From the NCBI GenBank assembly GCA_024663395.1, contig JANFAH010000020.1, positions 248,001-312,000 on the forward strand: DNA of 64,000 nt, written 5' to 3'. The position numbers and the translations under genes were made by a program. The first letter of the stretch is position 1; each line of letters opens with the position of its first letter. This document shows, in pieces, positions 53,112-64,000 of this stretch. The DNA is from Pisolithus tinctorius. Lineage: Eukaryota > Basidiomycota > Agaricomycetes > Boletales > Pisolithaceae. The notes beneath the pieces were generated by a model, which saw only the letters and a list, made by a program, of their open reading frames with translations, searched no databases and had not been told where the DNA came from.

Positions 53112-54644
53112 ATGGTATCAGATGGTATTAACGGGACCAGGTCAAAGTCGGATTCCCGCACTCTCAAAGATTTTGCAACCAGCAATTATATCATTGGCAT
53201 ATGTCTCCTTCTCGTCGTCGTCATACTTTCGACTTTGTCCAACTTCGTGACACAGGTGTGCATCGTATTTTAACCGTACTGAAAGTATCGGCTGATTTTA
53301 ATGCAGTACATGTTTGTTGGAGGCTATCAGAAACCTTTCTTGTATGTGCCGATGCCTGCTTCATCGCCTCGTTCATATGATTTTCTTCCAACTGTAGGGT
53401 CACGTATATAAGCACGTCTGCGTTTACCTGCTATCTCATCCCATTTTACCTCCGGCATCTACGGGATAGATATAAAGATATCAGGTGCTACCACCTTCTC
53501 CACCCCGAAAATTGTTCACTGGTGCTCATCAGCCCTAACTACGTGTCCGCAGTTATCAACCACTAGCACAGGACATACCCAGTGAACCCAATCCCAGTGT
53601 ACCCTTCTAAATGCACTTTACATCGGCACATATTCATTTGTACACCAGGACTTTCAGCGCTCTTATAATGAAACCTCGCGGCTCACCCCTCAAGAGACCG
53701 CTTGGCTAGCCCTGTATTTCTCCTTCCTCTGGTTCACCGCCAACTGGAGTTTCAATGCCGCCCTGGCATATACGAGCGTAGCAAGCGCGACCGTTTTATC
53801 CAGCATGAGTGGTGGGTACACTGTTTATTGTCGTCCACAATATGACCTAGAAGATGCAGCAGGAATATTTACACTCGTGGTGGGCCGTGTATTCCATGTG
53901 GAGGCGATAGCTATGGTCAATATCGGCGCGGTTCTGTTAAGGTATGGAGAACCGGGCTTATGAATGCGTTTGCTAGAATTCGCGAATTATGCTAGCTTTG
54001 GCGGGGTGGTTCTTGTCTCATTCTCAGACTCATCCCAGGATCCTGGACCATATTCGATGCCCGGCCCGTTCCATCTGCTCCTAGTCATAGGAGATATTCT
54101 TGCTCTGCTCTCAGCTCTTCTCTATGCGATATATATGATATTGCTGAAAGTTAAGATTCGGGAGGAGTCACGGATAGACATGCAATTGTTTTTCGGATTT
54201 GTTGGGCTCTTCAATATTTTCTTGTGCTGGCCCATAGGGCTTTTACTCCACATCTTCGGGGTAGAACGTTTGGAACTTCCAAATACTCGTCAGACGTTGG
54301 TTGCCATTATCGTCAACGTGGGTACTCAGTTTGTGAAAATCCACCATACTCACATCCCCGCGACATAGATGTTCATTACACTCTCAAGCGACTACATCTA
54401 CGTCATCGCTATGCTGAAAACCACACCCCTCGTAGCGACCATAGGCCTTAGCCTGACAATTCCGTTAGCAATCACAGGGGATTTTTTCCTCGGCAAACCT
54501 GCTGCAGCCCAGGTCGTGATAGGAGCCCTCTTCGTACTTTTTGGGTTCATCGTAGTTGGCGTAGAGAACGCCAAAGAGGCATCGCGCAACTACCCCATTG
54601 AGAATTTGGAGGAGACAAGGTTGCGAGCAGAAGCGCCTCCCTGA
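53112..54644 (+). CDS. DMT-superfamily membrane transporter (SLC35F/EamA type), 8 exons
   Basis: Predicted multi-pass carrier, similar in motif pattern to fungal vacuolar/mitochondrial SLC35F5-like proteins; substrate unknown. Exons 53112-53255, 53307-53341, 53398-53484, 53553-53598, 53658-53811, 53860-53941, 53996-54317, 54369-54644 give 381 aa with consistent phases. Visible: TM1 IIGICLLLVVVILSTLSNF, Y-M-F-V-G-G-Y-Q-K-P-F-L, FLWFTANWSFNAALAYTSVAS followed by A-T-V-L-S-S-M-S, GGVVLVSFSDSS, LLSALLYAIYMILLK, and the C-terminal TLSSDYIYVIAMLKTTPLV with I-G-L-S-L-T-I-P-L-A. Ends in a charged tail. About ten membrane segments. The start was chosen as the first ATG of the open frame before TM1. 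No lesion seen; it appears to be a working host gene. Confidence 0.8.
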
Positions 54645-55263
54645 CAGGATCATTCGTACGCAGTGTGGAGCCACTGTTTCAGAACTATGGGGCCCAAGTA
54701 ATCGCGTAGTTTGCACTCGGAGCGCGTTGCTTTAGATACGTTGCTGGCTAGTAGTACTCTGCGGAAAAGGCAATGATTCGGAGTGGGAAACGACGTTGAA
54801 TTATTGTATCCAGTAACGGCGCAGTGCGCCACAATCCCCGACTCCATTAGAACTCTGCAGATTTTGATTAAATGGTTTACAAATTCCGTAACAATACAAG
54901 AGACAAGCATAATAGTAGGATGAAAGTATTACTGACATATTTACATGACATCCACTTCCATTGTGGATGCGCTTCGGTGAGTCAATTTCTTCGTAGGAGA
55001 CTGACCAGATGCCTCGTCCAGTACTTTCCTCTTTTCATTTCACATATTCCAGGGGTAGGTGTACACTCACACGGGCAACACGACAAGGACTCTTAGAAAC
55101 AAATCTGACCTACGTAAATATCTTCCACAGCTGACATTTTTGTTAGAGTTCACGCATTCACGTTGGAACTAGACTACAAGCCATCATGGGTAAAGTTTTT
55201 CTACTAAACGTGTCACGGAGGATACGAGTAACGAGTGCATAGGAAGTTCGTTTCGAGTCATTA
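54645..55263. other. Intergenic region
   Basis: Between convergent transporter and kinase-like genes; presumably both 3' UTRs. No gene, repeat or RNA recognised. Confidence 0.5.
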
Positions 55264-56496
55264 TCACCGAGCGGCCATCATCAACCTGCCCCTTTCGTAG
55301 AGCCTTTCATGGGGCGTCAGGTTTTGCCAGTCAGAGCCGTCGAAGATGGATGAATCAATAGTTTCTACTGATTCCCCTGCAGCCCTCAGATAGCCCACCC
55401 CTGCCTCAAGTGCCACTTGTCTCATGTTTTCATTGAATTCTGATTTGAAGAAGTCCAGAATGTTGATCGTGAGACAACCATATGCGAGGAGTGCGTAACG
55501 CTTGAAAGGAAGAGAAGGAGGAAGGGTGCGAAGTGCGTAGTTCTGAAGCATCGTTTGGGTGAACGCGTTCGTGCGCTCCGTCAGATCGTATGTTGAATCA
55601 GGACGTAACAGAAGCCAATGGAATGATTGGACTAGGATATACATGTTAGACATGTGCGGTAGGATGCAGACTCGTGTCGACCTACCTAGCATGCTGAGCT
55701 CGCAGCTCGCATTGGAGAGACCAAAGTGCTCCCAGTCGACTAAACATATGTTGTTGTCTGGGTCAATGAGAATGTTGCTGGTCCACAGGTCGACCATGCC
55801 AAGGCATCTATCCGTTTTGTCTGCGTCTCTAAAGGCCCTTTCCACACGCCTGACAAGTGTGTCCGCATCCGAAACGCCGTGTCGATTAAGAACAGTCCTC
55901 GTGATATTCAAGGAATCCGAGTAGAACTGATCTACCATCGCAGAGTTGGGTGCACGAGCCAATACATCTGCACTAGGCTCTCTGGTGGCCATGACGAATT
56001 CGGCAAGAAACTGGCCAAGATCGCTGGCAACACGTTGCACTTCTTCCGCCGTGGGTGGTGGGTCTCTTGATAGCCACTCGTCAACTGTTGCCACCGCTGT
56101 GCCAAGATCTGTCATCATGAGCACGCTGGACTCAACATCGTGATGGATGAATCTGGGAATCCGAAAGTTTGGATACTTGATCAACAAGGAGCTGACCGGT
56201 AAAGGTGTCGGTGACGTGGGATCGAGAAGCAGCAGCGCACGCGCCTCTATGTGTTGTCGGACCACGTTTAAAGGCTGAGAGGGATCGGTAGCCATGAAGG
56301 GAGGTGCATATTTGATCACGATGCTGGGGACAGACTTTGAATTGCCAAAACGTGTAAGGTCTGCTGGCGGGGTAAATGATGCTCGGACCGTTACATTGCA
56401 GAATCCACCGGTAAGGAATTGAATGGTAATCTGGTTCGGAGGGAGGTATAGCAATTTCGCGAGGTATGCTGTGAAGTCAAAATCCATTACAGTCAC
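55264..56496 (-). CDS. APH/choline-kinase-fold phosphotransferase-like protein
   Basis: Single long frame (410 codons, ATG at 56496). The N-lobe has Q-F-L-T-G-G-F-C-N-V-T-V (Gly-rich loop region) and S-I-V-I-K-Y-A (ATP-binding Lys). The catalytic region is G-M-V-D-L-W-T-S-N-I-L-I followed by I-C-L-V-D-W-E-H, matching the HxDxxxxN...D-W/F-E pattern of the aminoglycoside-phosphotransferase family with Met-Val before Asp in place of His-Gly. The family is large in basidiomycetes with mostly unknown small-molecule substrates. Bases 55632-55685 (54 nt) read GTAGGT...TCTAAC...CCTAG on the minus strand, an in-frame intron. Splicing would give about 392 aa and remove a segment foreign to the fold. 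Upstream gene separation is about 450 bp. Confidence 0.75.
   Translation of the reverse strand: MTVMDFDFTAYLAKLLYLPPNQITIQFLTGGFCNVTVRASFTPPADLTRFGNSKSVPSIVIKYAPPFMATDPSQPLNVVRQHIEARALLLLDPTSPTPLPVSSLLIKYPNFRIPRFIHHDVESSVLMMTDLGTAVATVDEWLSRDPPPTAEEVQRVASDLGQFLAEFVMATREPSADVLARAPNSAMVDQFYSDSLNITRTVLNRHGVSDADTLVRRVERAFRDADKTDRCLGMVDLWTSNILIDPDNNICLVDWEHFGLSNASCELSMLGRSTRVCILPHMSNMYILVQSFHWLLLRPDSTYDLTERTNAFTQTMLQNYALRTLPPSLPFKRYALLAYGCLTINILDFFKSEFNENMRQVALEAGVGYLRAAGESVETIDSSIFDGSDWQNLTPHERLYERGRLMMAAR
55632..55685 (-). other. Probable 54-nt in-frame intron of the kinase-like gene
   Basis: GTAGGT donor, TCTAAC branch site 12 nt before the CCTAG acceptor, length divisible by three. Removing it joins ...SML-V-QSFHWLLL. 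Confidence 0.7.
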
Positions 56497-56563
56497 GAAC
56501 GTTTCCCAAGGATAATACTGTGCAACCGAAGATTAATCAAGCGAGAGCTCTGGGGGAGGAGTT

Positions 56564-56664
56564 CCGTCAAAGGGTTGAAACTGTCAGCACTCGACTGGGT
56601 TCCGTGCAACGGAAACCACGAGTGTGGTAGTCGAGAAGTCCGCGGTTCGATTTCGCGTTGACGC
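56564..56664 (+). other. tRNA-like structured sequence
   Basis: Outer pairing CCGTCAA/TTGACGC (six of seven pairs), inner CTCGACT/AGTCGAG enclosing hairpins TTCCG-loop-CGGAA and ACCAC-loop-GTGGT, then a T-arm-like CGCGG-TTCGATT-TCGCG with a Pol III B-box-like GGTTCGATTTC. There is no normal D-arm, A box or 7-nt anticodon loop, so it is not called as a tRNA. It could be a tRNA-derived remnant. It lies upstream of the kinase-like gene. Confidence 0.3.
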
Positions 56665-56950
56665 GTCAACACACCACCCCACGTTCTACATAGATCCTTT
56701 CCCATAAGCACTGGCTTACACTCTTTCCCCTAGCTAACTGGTTGAACGCGTAGAGCGAACACTGTTCAACTTTGAGCGGGCCTAATAATCTGACTTGATT
56801 TTATATCCTCCTCGATGTTCATAGCAGGCCATCACTATTTTACTTCCTAGTCCCTTGTTCTTTGATAACTCTGCCTTTCTAGGTGCCCTTCACTACATCG
56901 GCTTCTGTTGCTCCTCGTCTTCTGCGGTTTCTCCGCCATCTGGGCGTACT

Positions 56951-59628
56951 ATGATAACCAGCCAGTTATGCGCAGATTCTGAGCGCTACTGGCACACCTT
57001 GTTGTCAGATTTCGACTCGGTCCCTCTCACCGAACGTGTTCGTGCACCTTCAGCCTCCGCTTCTATTTGCATCACGAAATCAAGCTCAGATCTGGAGCAT
57101 CCTCCTCTGGAACGAATGAAGCACGATGACATTCGATTGACGCTGCTTTATGCTTGGTCTGTCGTTCTGTCACAACATGCCGGCACTAACGATGTCCTCG
57201 TTGCTGAAGGCATGTCATCTGATGTCTTTTGAATTTTGCCGCTGAAGAATAATATGTATCTAGTTTTGCCCAGGATCCCTTTCGTCCCTCGACGGGTTCA
57301 GTTTGCCTCGACTTCCCCTGCTCGAGAACAGCTGTCCACGCAACTAGCTCAAGATACCATTCATGCTTCGGTAGCTTGGGAAGTCTCTCGGAGCGTGATA
57401 GAGATAGACGAGGCAATCCACTCTGTTGTAGAGATCCTCGAGGAGCCTGGGTTTTCGCTATGTTCCTTACCTCAGCGGTCGCATTTCCGCTCATACGACA
57501 CGCCGCTGGATCTAACACTCTCGTATACCCCATCGCGGCCGTTCACCTTTACTTTGAGATTCGATCCCAGTGCCTTCGACGCGCAAGATGTGCAGTATAT
57601 GCTCGACCACCTCGTTCTGGCGTTTGAGCAACTCCTCGTTAACCCCTCACTGTCTGGTGCGGAGGTCAATATGATGACTGCGAATGAGCGTGCGTTCGTG
57701 CAGGAACTCCCTTCTGTCGTCAAGATCAACTGTTTAGCTGAACCGGAGAACCCCGCACGTTACTCTTACGTTTACGATCTGCTGGCACGTCGTGCCCTTA
57801 CTCATCCAGACAATGTCGCCGTTGAATGCGATGGAAAAGTGGTATATACCTATTCTGGACTCGACGCCGCTTCCAATCAATGCGCGCAATACCTGAAAGA
57901 CGTTTTATCTGTTCGTCCTGGTGACATTGTACTTCTTTTCCTGACGCAGTCTCCAACGGCAATCGTTCTCCTCTATGCGATCCTAAAGGTCGGCGCGGCA
58001 TATCTCGCTGTCGACATTGACATGCCTGCCATACTCTTCCACCAAACGGTCGATATGACTAACTGCTCGTTATTCCTGACGGTTACATCACTAGAGGAGA
58101 AGTTGTGTACGATGAGCCGGGGACAGACTATTGTTTCGATAGACACCATGACGGAGAAATGGTGCCACTTAGACAGCACTTGGCAGCCTGACCTCTTCCC
58201 CATTGGAAATCCGAAAAACACTCTAGCGTACCTAGGTTTTACGAGTGGATCGACTGGTCCCCCGAAAAAATGCATGACGTCGCATTCGAATTTGGTGCAC
58301 TGGATTGTCGAAGCTGCACCCGCTTTTGGTCGTACGATGGAGACACGTCAGCTCATGGTAGGATGATCTTCGTCTCTGTCGTTATGCGCAATCGGTGATA
58401 CACTATACAGGTGTATGAATTGTATTGGGATGGTTCTATCGAAGAAATCTTCCTCACGCATTACGTAGGCGGAACGGTTTGTATAGCTATGATCCCTGAA
58501 ATCATTTTCCACGTACATGAAGCCCTCGTTGCAACGAAGGCCAACTCGATTACCCTTACGCCGACGCAGGGTATGCAGTTGCACCCCGCTGATTACCCAT
58601 TCTTGAAATCGGTTGTTTTCACCGGTGAAACCTTGACGCAGTTCGTACGAGAGAGTGCGTCTCATCTTCTGTAGCTTCTCCCTCTTACAAACGGGTTACG
58701 CAGAATGGCTTGGTGAAGGACGAACGCTACTCAACGCTTTCGGTCCCAGCGAGTCCATCTGCGCTTTCACGGTGGAAACTCCTGTGCGCTCGTCAGCATC
58801 AAACAACACCCCCGTGGGGTTCAGTATTGGAGGGCAGACACGACTTTACGTTTTAGGTTCTGACATGAAGTTTGTGCCGGTTGGCTGCGTAGGGGAGATA
58901 TTCGTGTCCGGTCCAACTGTAGGCTTGGGTTACCTTGGAGACCCAGAGGCCACCGCGCGATCGTTCTTGATGGACCCATTCAGGAGAGAGTTTAGGATGT
59001 ACCGGACTGGTGACTTCGGCCGGTGAGTTTTAACGCGTCCTGCCCATTCTGATCTTCGAATGCCGGTTTCCCCAGTGTTAATCACGAGGGAAGACTTTAC
59101 CTCACCGGCCGTCGAGACAGCCAAGTCCAACTACATGCTTACAGAATCGAGCTGGGTGTGTTAATTCATCATTTCGGTTTGCAGTTTGAGATCTTACCCA
59201 CCGCAGGAGAAATCGAGGCTGCTCTCCACGCGGCCGAAAGCAAGTGGTCGATAGCAGTAGAGGTTGTCACGTACAATGAAGAGCCACGCATCGCTTCATT
59301 CCTTGCGCCGCGCTTCGTCAGTGGTGCACATAGTTTGAAGCTTCAGATTGCAGACGATGTCAAAGCTGAGATCCTCCGCTTGATGTCTTTCAGTCAGCCG
59401 AGGTTACTGAAGTTCTGTTACCCTGAACTCTGGATCCCGCTGGATGCGCTGCCATGTACCCTCACTGGAAAGTTGAACCGTAAATATTTGCGGGATTTTT
59501 TTCATGGGTTGTTACCGTCTACGCAGAACGAGCTCGCCATGCTTTCCACTGCACCAAAACATGATGCGTGTTCCGCAGCTCAAGTAGCTTGTAGACTCGG
59601 CACAGGGATATCGGAGAGTCTTACGTAA
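56951..59628 (+). pseudogene. NRPS-like gene: condensation-domain tail and adenylation domain
   Basis: Would activate an amino or aryl acid as adenylate. Starting at ATG 56951: C-domain C-terminal remnant, linker, then A domain with GAAYLAVDIDMP, A3 loop F-T-S-G-S-T-G-P-P-K-K, F-T-G-E, N-A-F-G-P-S-E-S, Y-R-T-G-D-F-G-R, Q-V-Q-L-H-A-Y-R-I-E-L and C-T-L-T-G-K-L-N-R (A10 Lys). Introns at 58358-58410, 58655-58703, 59023-59075, 59156-59206 keep the frame. Oddities: TGA at 57230-57232 in the C-domain tail, no upstream C-domain core, and a carrier domain reduced to a short tail (HDACSAAQVACRL) in which the phosphopantetheine Ser is not recognisable. Probably a relic or non-canonical fragment; the A domain itself is well preserved. 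Second copy at 4409-5914. Confidence 0.7.
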
Positions 59629-60079
59629 ACCTGCTATGGTACTTACCGCGGTTCCTTCTGACCATCTTTTGGACTTGCAGCCACCTTCTCCTGTAGAACG
59701 GTTTGCAAGTTAATATTATTACTTCTGTCGTGTGACCAATGTACACGACTGACTATTGAAGTTGCAATGGAAGTCAAGAAGAGTGGGTTTGGCGAATTCC
59801 GAACACTGACTCATCTCGGGACCCCTCCCCAACTGGTGTTCGGGGGTCGTACTCCCTGCTAACATTGAGAAAATGCACCTGTGATCTGAAACCCTGTACA
59901 ACACTTGTACTTTGTACCAATCTTAAATTATGTCTACTAAATCTTGTAGGTGTGTATAATATCTACAGTTCTAGATACTTAAATGAACTGATGTTGCTGA
60001 AAATGGCTTGTGATCATCAACTGTAGCTTCCATAAGTGAACTTGTAGCTACTTTCCTAAATTGATGAATTCCTGGATGC
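59629..60079. other. Spacer after NRPS-like gene
   Basis: About 450 bp, AT-rich after 59,900. No gene or known repeat recognised. Confidence 0.4.
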
Positions 60080-60929
60080 TGTTAGGCCCAGGTCTGTAAA
60101 CTCTTTGTGACTGCCAATCATACTGGAGTGGAGGCCCTGGTCACATGCATAGGTCTCCTTTGGGGTTGCCTCTTGGTAGGTTGGGGTTTTCTGCTCCTTA
60201 CACTATGCATCATCATGCAGACCACCTGGAAGCACATATTTGGGTGTGTGCTTGAAAATCATGCACAGTGGCATGTGCCACTTGTATGTCAATGATGTGG
60301 GTGCCAGTGACAATGGTGTGATTGGCTATGAGTTTTTATGCTGAGAGTACACATTCAGGACATCACAACATGGTACAGTACACTTTCTCATAATATATCT
60401 GGTCATAATGTATAATTCTCATAACATATGGACTTTAGGCAATTCCCACTGTGGTATGCAGGGAAAATGCTGTATTTTTGTAATGTATAATGTATAGCCC
60501 ACAAACTACTTTCATACAGTATGAGATACCCTGTTAGCAGTGTGTGAGGTTTTTGGCCTGATGACTGGTGGGCATTCTCAGGAGTTGTTTGTTATTTGAC
60601 AGATCCAATAAGTTTCTCATTTGATCTTGCTATTCTTACTTATCCCATTCATCTATGTTGACGTGTTTGTGCCTATCCTCTACAGTATAAAAGGGCCTGT
60701 AAGATGTACAGTACGGGGACTTCTTTTCCCTACACCAATACAGACCGCAGTGTCTGGATAACTTGTAGTGAGCTTAAGAAAGTTCTGTTGTGCCTACATT
60801 GCAAGTCTAAGTACTTTGCATTGGAGTCACATATTTTTATCCTTTCAAAAAACTGGTCTAAAAACCCCTTGAAAAATCATCCCTTATCTTCGATACCTCC
60901 CTCAACAATTTGTGAACTGATCCCTCACA
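60080..60929 (+). repeat. Possible 5' LTR of element F
   Basis: Runs TGTTAGGCCC...TCCCTCACA with a TATAAAAG box at about 60685-60692 and lies directly before a Gag gene. No second copy is in the window, so the borders are guesses based on TG/CA ends. Confidence 0.35.
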
Positions 60930-61164
60930 AAGAAAAGAAGTGAGTATCATGACAAATTTCACTGAAACATCTAATATGCAATACAATCTGCACCAATCTA
61001 CTTGAGCTCGAGCGGCATCCCTACCCCATAGTCTGATGGCTCAGCCTGGCACTGAAGCTGCCAAGAAAACTCCTGTCCCAACAAAAGTGACTGCTGACTC
61101 CATATGAAAGTATAGTGATGTTGTGTGAGCAAGCACCAGAAGTGCAAGTCCGGCACCTGGAAGC

Positions 61165-61917
61165 ATGGCCATTGACGAGCCTGGCTCGAGGATAATCTCA
61201 CCGGTGTACCCTGGGGCTTTCAAGCTCCTGGAGACCTATGATAACAGTGCTGTTAGAGCAGCAGTACCGGCTCACAGCATCCAATTAGAAATACCTGAAA
61301 TTGATAGAGACACTGCCCACTCCCCTCAGCTGATGAGTGAAACAGAAGCTGAACCATACGACCCGCAGTCATGGACCACAGTGGTGCGAAAGAAATTGTG
61401 TGAGAGACATGCCCATGGTGACTATTTGAGGCCTGAACTCGAGCAAATGGTTCGAGAAGCTGAAAGAAACCTGACCCCAGGGGAAAGGGAAAGAATTAGG
61501 AGGAGATCTCTATCCATGCATAAGAATGTATGCACAGACATGTCATCTGAACTCGAGGATTGCCCAGGAAACAATAAAGGGAAGGGAATCGACCCCCATA
61601 ATTGGGGAGCAATAAGCCTAAGTGGCAACAAGGTGAACCTAGAAGCACGACATGCCGCATTAGCATCTTCGAAGACAGCCTAAAGACTGATCTGGAGTGA
61701 TGGAGACAAGCGTGGACCTTCAGGAGAAAGGCCAGTGAGCCTGGTATCATCTAATGGTAAAGTTAGCCAAAGGCCAGCTAGGAACAACAACGAACCTAAG
61801 AGAAAGAAAGAGAAGCCTCGCCTGAAAACAAAGGTGGCAAGAGTAGTCACTGAGCCCTCCAGACAACCCCCCCAACCCAATAAGGGAGATGGTGGAAAAA
61901 GTCATGCAACGAGATGA
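61165..61917 (+). pseudogene. Gag N-terminal region of Gypsy element F
   Basis: One frame of 250 codons with a TAA at about 61681 (CAA likely) and a stop at 61915. Starts MAIDEPGSRIISPVYPG, has EAEPYDPQSWTTVVRKKL, a Glu/Arg-rich helical LEQMVREAERNLTPGERERI and G-K-G-I-D-P-H-N-W-G-A, a combination typical of the N-terminal part of mushroom Gypsy Gag proteins. A basic Lys/Arg/Pro tail follows. It leads into the capsid part at 62297. Confidence 0.6.
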
Positions 61918-62296
61918 CAAGTGTCATGAATGGCAGAAAACACCAAAGGCAATGGAACCAGTGAAGCAAATCAATCCTAAAAGTTATATAGGCCTGACCC
62001 TAAGACGCCTTGAAAAGGGTGATAAGCGCTCTAGAAAGCATAAAGGGAAGAAGCACTGACCCAAATGAAAGTCCCACCATGAAAGTGACTCGGATTCCAC
62101 AGAGAACTTGGCTACATCGAGTAGTGACTCTGACAAAAGCTCGCCTTTGGGTGACTCTGATGGTTCCTCTGCCACTAGTAGTTTGACAGATTCCAGTGGA
62201 TCGTCGCACAGGGGTGGATCCCACAGGTGGGGAAGATCCTGAGACTGTAAACGAGGGCACTGCAATGCTAAAAAATGCTCTAAGTCTCGATGAAGA

Positions 62297-64000
62297 ATGA
62301 CACTAAAGCTGATCCCACCCTCTAAGTATGATGGATCAGACGATGCCCATTCTTACCATCACTTTGTAATGGAGGGAATGGTGTATGTTGAGGATGGTAG
62401 GGTAGCACCCAAGAAACATGCCTTTGTGCTGTCCCACTATTTGATGGGGAAAGTGTACGAATTCTACATACACGAGGTATCTGGTGACCCCTACAAGTGG
62501 AGGTTATCAGATTTCTTCAGAGCTCTTTAATTACTGCTTCCCTATTAATTTCCAATTGCGGCAAAGAGAGAAATTGCAGGCATGCTATCAAAACTCCAAA
62601 ACTGTGAAGAATTATGTATATGAGCTAAACAAGCTGTGGAACATGATCAGGGAAATGAACAAACATGCCAAGGTTCACAAACTCTGGTCTGGCCTTTGAA
62701 AGGAGCTTCAACGAGACCTATGGCAAGAGAAGTTGAATCCCAAAACCTCTTCACTAAAAAGGGTTATTGCGAGTGCCGAGGTCCTTGAAATCGCCCAGTC
62801 TATCACTGGAGACTATGTTCCAAAGTCCCAGAGACAGCAGAGTAAAAGGAGGGCTATTGCAAGTGCTGCTGTGTCTCCTGAGGAACCAGATCCTTCGAAG
62901 CAGGGACAGAGACATCACTGCAGGAAAAGATGAAGGGACTATGACTCACAGAAAGAAAATGCCCCTACAGACAGTAGTCAACCCAAAGGAAAAGGGAAGG
63001 ATGCTCAGAGAAGCAAAAACGCGACACACCTAAGTTAAGCAAGGAAGAACAGGAGCATCACAAAGCCGAGGGCCTGTGTTACATCTGCCATAAACTGGGA
63101 CACTTCTCCCGAAACTGCCCATCACAACACATGGTGTCGTCAACAGGGAAGCCCCTGGGGGTTGCAAGTTTCAGGGTGGATGTGGACTTTGGGGACATTG
63201 AGTGTCAGTGGCACCTGGCCCACTCAACGAGAGACGAACCTGGAGTATCACTAAATTTCATACATGCGTGAGAACCTACAGTCTATGATGATGACAATGT
63301 CCCAGAGCTGGAAAGCATCTGGAGCGAAGGTGAGGGTGAGAGTGCCAAAGATAGTGTCACCACAGACAATAGCAATTTACCAGAAGGGATGTGAATCCAT
63401 GTCTATCTGCATAACCAGTTCATGGGACACTGATCCACCAGTACTGTGATAGGACAACCCTTGGAAGATCATGCCATCGAATGACTATCAGGCATTTGCT
63501 ACCCTGGTGATGACCCAAACTCACTAAGTACTTTCATGGATACTCATTTCCTGGTGTATGACATTGGAGATGGCCTGCATATGATTGTTGACAGTGAACG
63601 GGACATACTAGGTCCTGAAGATGCCATCACCATTGAGACCAGCTTGCTGAGAAACCCCACATTCCAAATAGATTCCTGGTACTGGTTCAGAAAGGGGGAA
63701 AAGGCTGGAATGGTGAAGTCTAACATACAACATATGGACAGGACCCAAATGTGGTGATCCACACCAATGGGATGCCCAATCAAGGAGGCCATAGAGGCAA
63801 AGCTCGAGATGCACAGTCTCCAGATATTTGAAGGAGAAAATCAGAGCTGATTCACATGCGTGCTTAAAGATGATTCGACTTATGAAGTGTATGACTATCA
63901 CATGGCCATGTGTTTTGAGCTCCCTGTATACAAGTTGGGATCTCGGGAATTTAACATCATGCATTGGCATGCCAAAAGGTTACTTTGTGCATGTGTAGAC
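62297..64000 (+). pseudogene. Gag capsid, zinc knuckle and downstream region of element F
   Basis: Capsid-like helices (KYDGSDDAHSYHHFVMEG, HYLMGKVYEFY, then after a one-base frameshift near 62525 ELFNYCFPINFQLRQREKL ... NYVYELNKLWNMI). TGA codons interrupt it at about 62697, 62931, 63267, 63388 and 63431, all explicable as CGA. The CX2CX4HX4C knuckle C-Y-I-C-H-K-L-G-H-F-S-R-N-C is at 63077-63118. The downstream part to 64000 (YDIGDGLHMIVDSERDI ...) has no clear domain; a protease may follow outside the window. Confidence 0.65.

Overview
The window looks like a piece of a filamentous basidiomycete (probably Agaricomycetes) chromosome. Evidence: 47-60 nt introns with GTNNGT...CTNAC...YAG signals, Ty3/Gypsy families (one with a chromodomain), a DIRS-type retroelement with the CCHC-rich Gag seen in mushrooms, and an NRPS-like adenylation gene. 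About 52 of 64 kb is retrotransposon. No database search was possible, so family names rest on motifs read from the sequence.

Layout. 1-4408: minus-strand Gypsy element A (Gag-protease and one LTR), cut off by the left edge. 4409-5914: a decayed second copy of the NRPS-like gene found at 57-59 kb. 5915-13747: minus-strand chromovirus B1. 13748-18152: DIRS-like element, split by a 1.85-kb repeat called S here. 18153-18657: junction of broken repeats. 18658-47752: minus-strand Gypsy element C2, split inside its integrase by a second copy of the same family (C1, 19138-38576). The 5' LTR of C1 is itself split by a 7.5-kb LTR element E (30595-38115). S copies sit in C1 (27661-29502) and C2 (39915-41764, 44020-45872). 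C2 lies inside the RT gene of a plus-strand chromovirus B2 (47753-52484). 52485-59628: the only host-like part, with a DMT-superfamily transporter, an APH-type kinase-like protein and the better NRPS-like copy. 60080-64000: another Gypsy Gag (element F), running off the right edge.

Three themes stand out. (1) Nearly every nonsense codon in the repeats is TGA where CGA would fit, and paralogous copies in the window show CGA against TGA directly, so CpG cytosine deamination (or a RIP-like process) has disabled them. (2) Two different Gypsy families, B and C, each carry an extra gene in antisense between pol and the 3' LTR. It has introns and encodes a six-cysteine zinc-cluster-like protein with charged or coiled-coil flanks. 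(3) LTR element E has no recognisable pol. It carries a Gag-like ORF, a tandem array of about ten exon-intron modules, and an intronless fragment resembling sterol-4-alpha-carboxylate 3-dehydrogenase.

The TE genes would work as standard Gag/PR/RT/RNaseH/IN polyproteins, but almost all are broken; the best preserved is the 1203-codon pol of C1. The host genes show no operon-like or pathway relation to each other.
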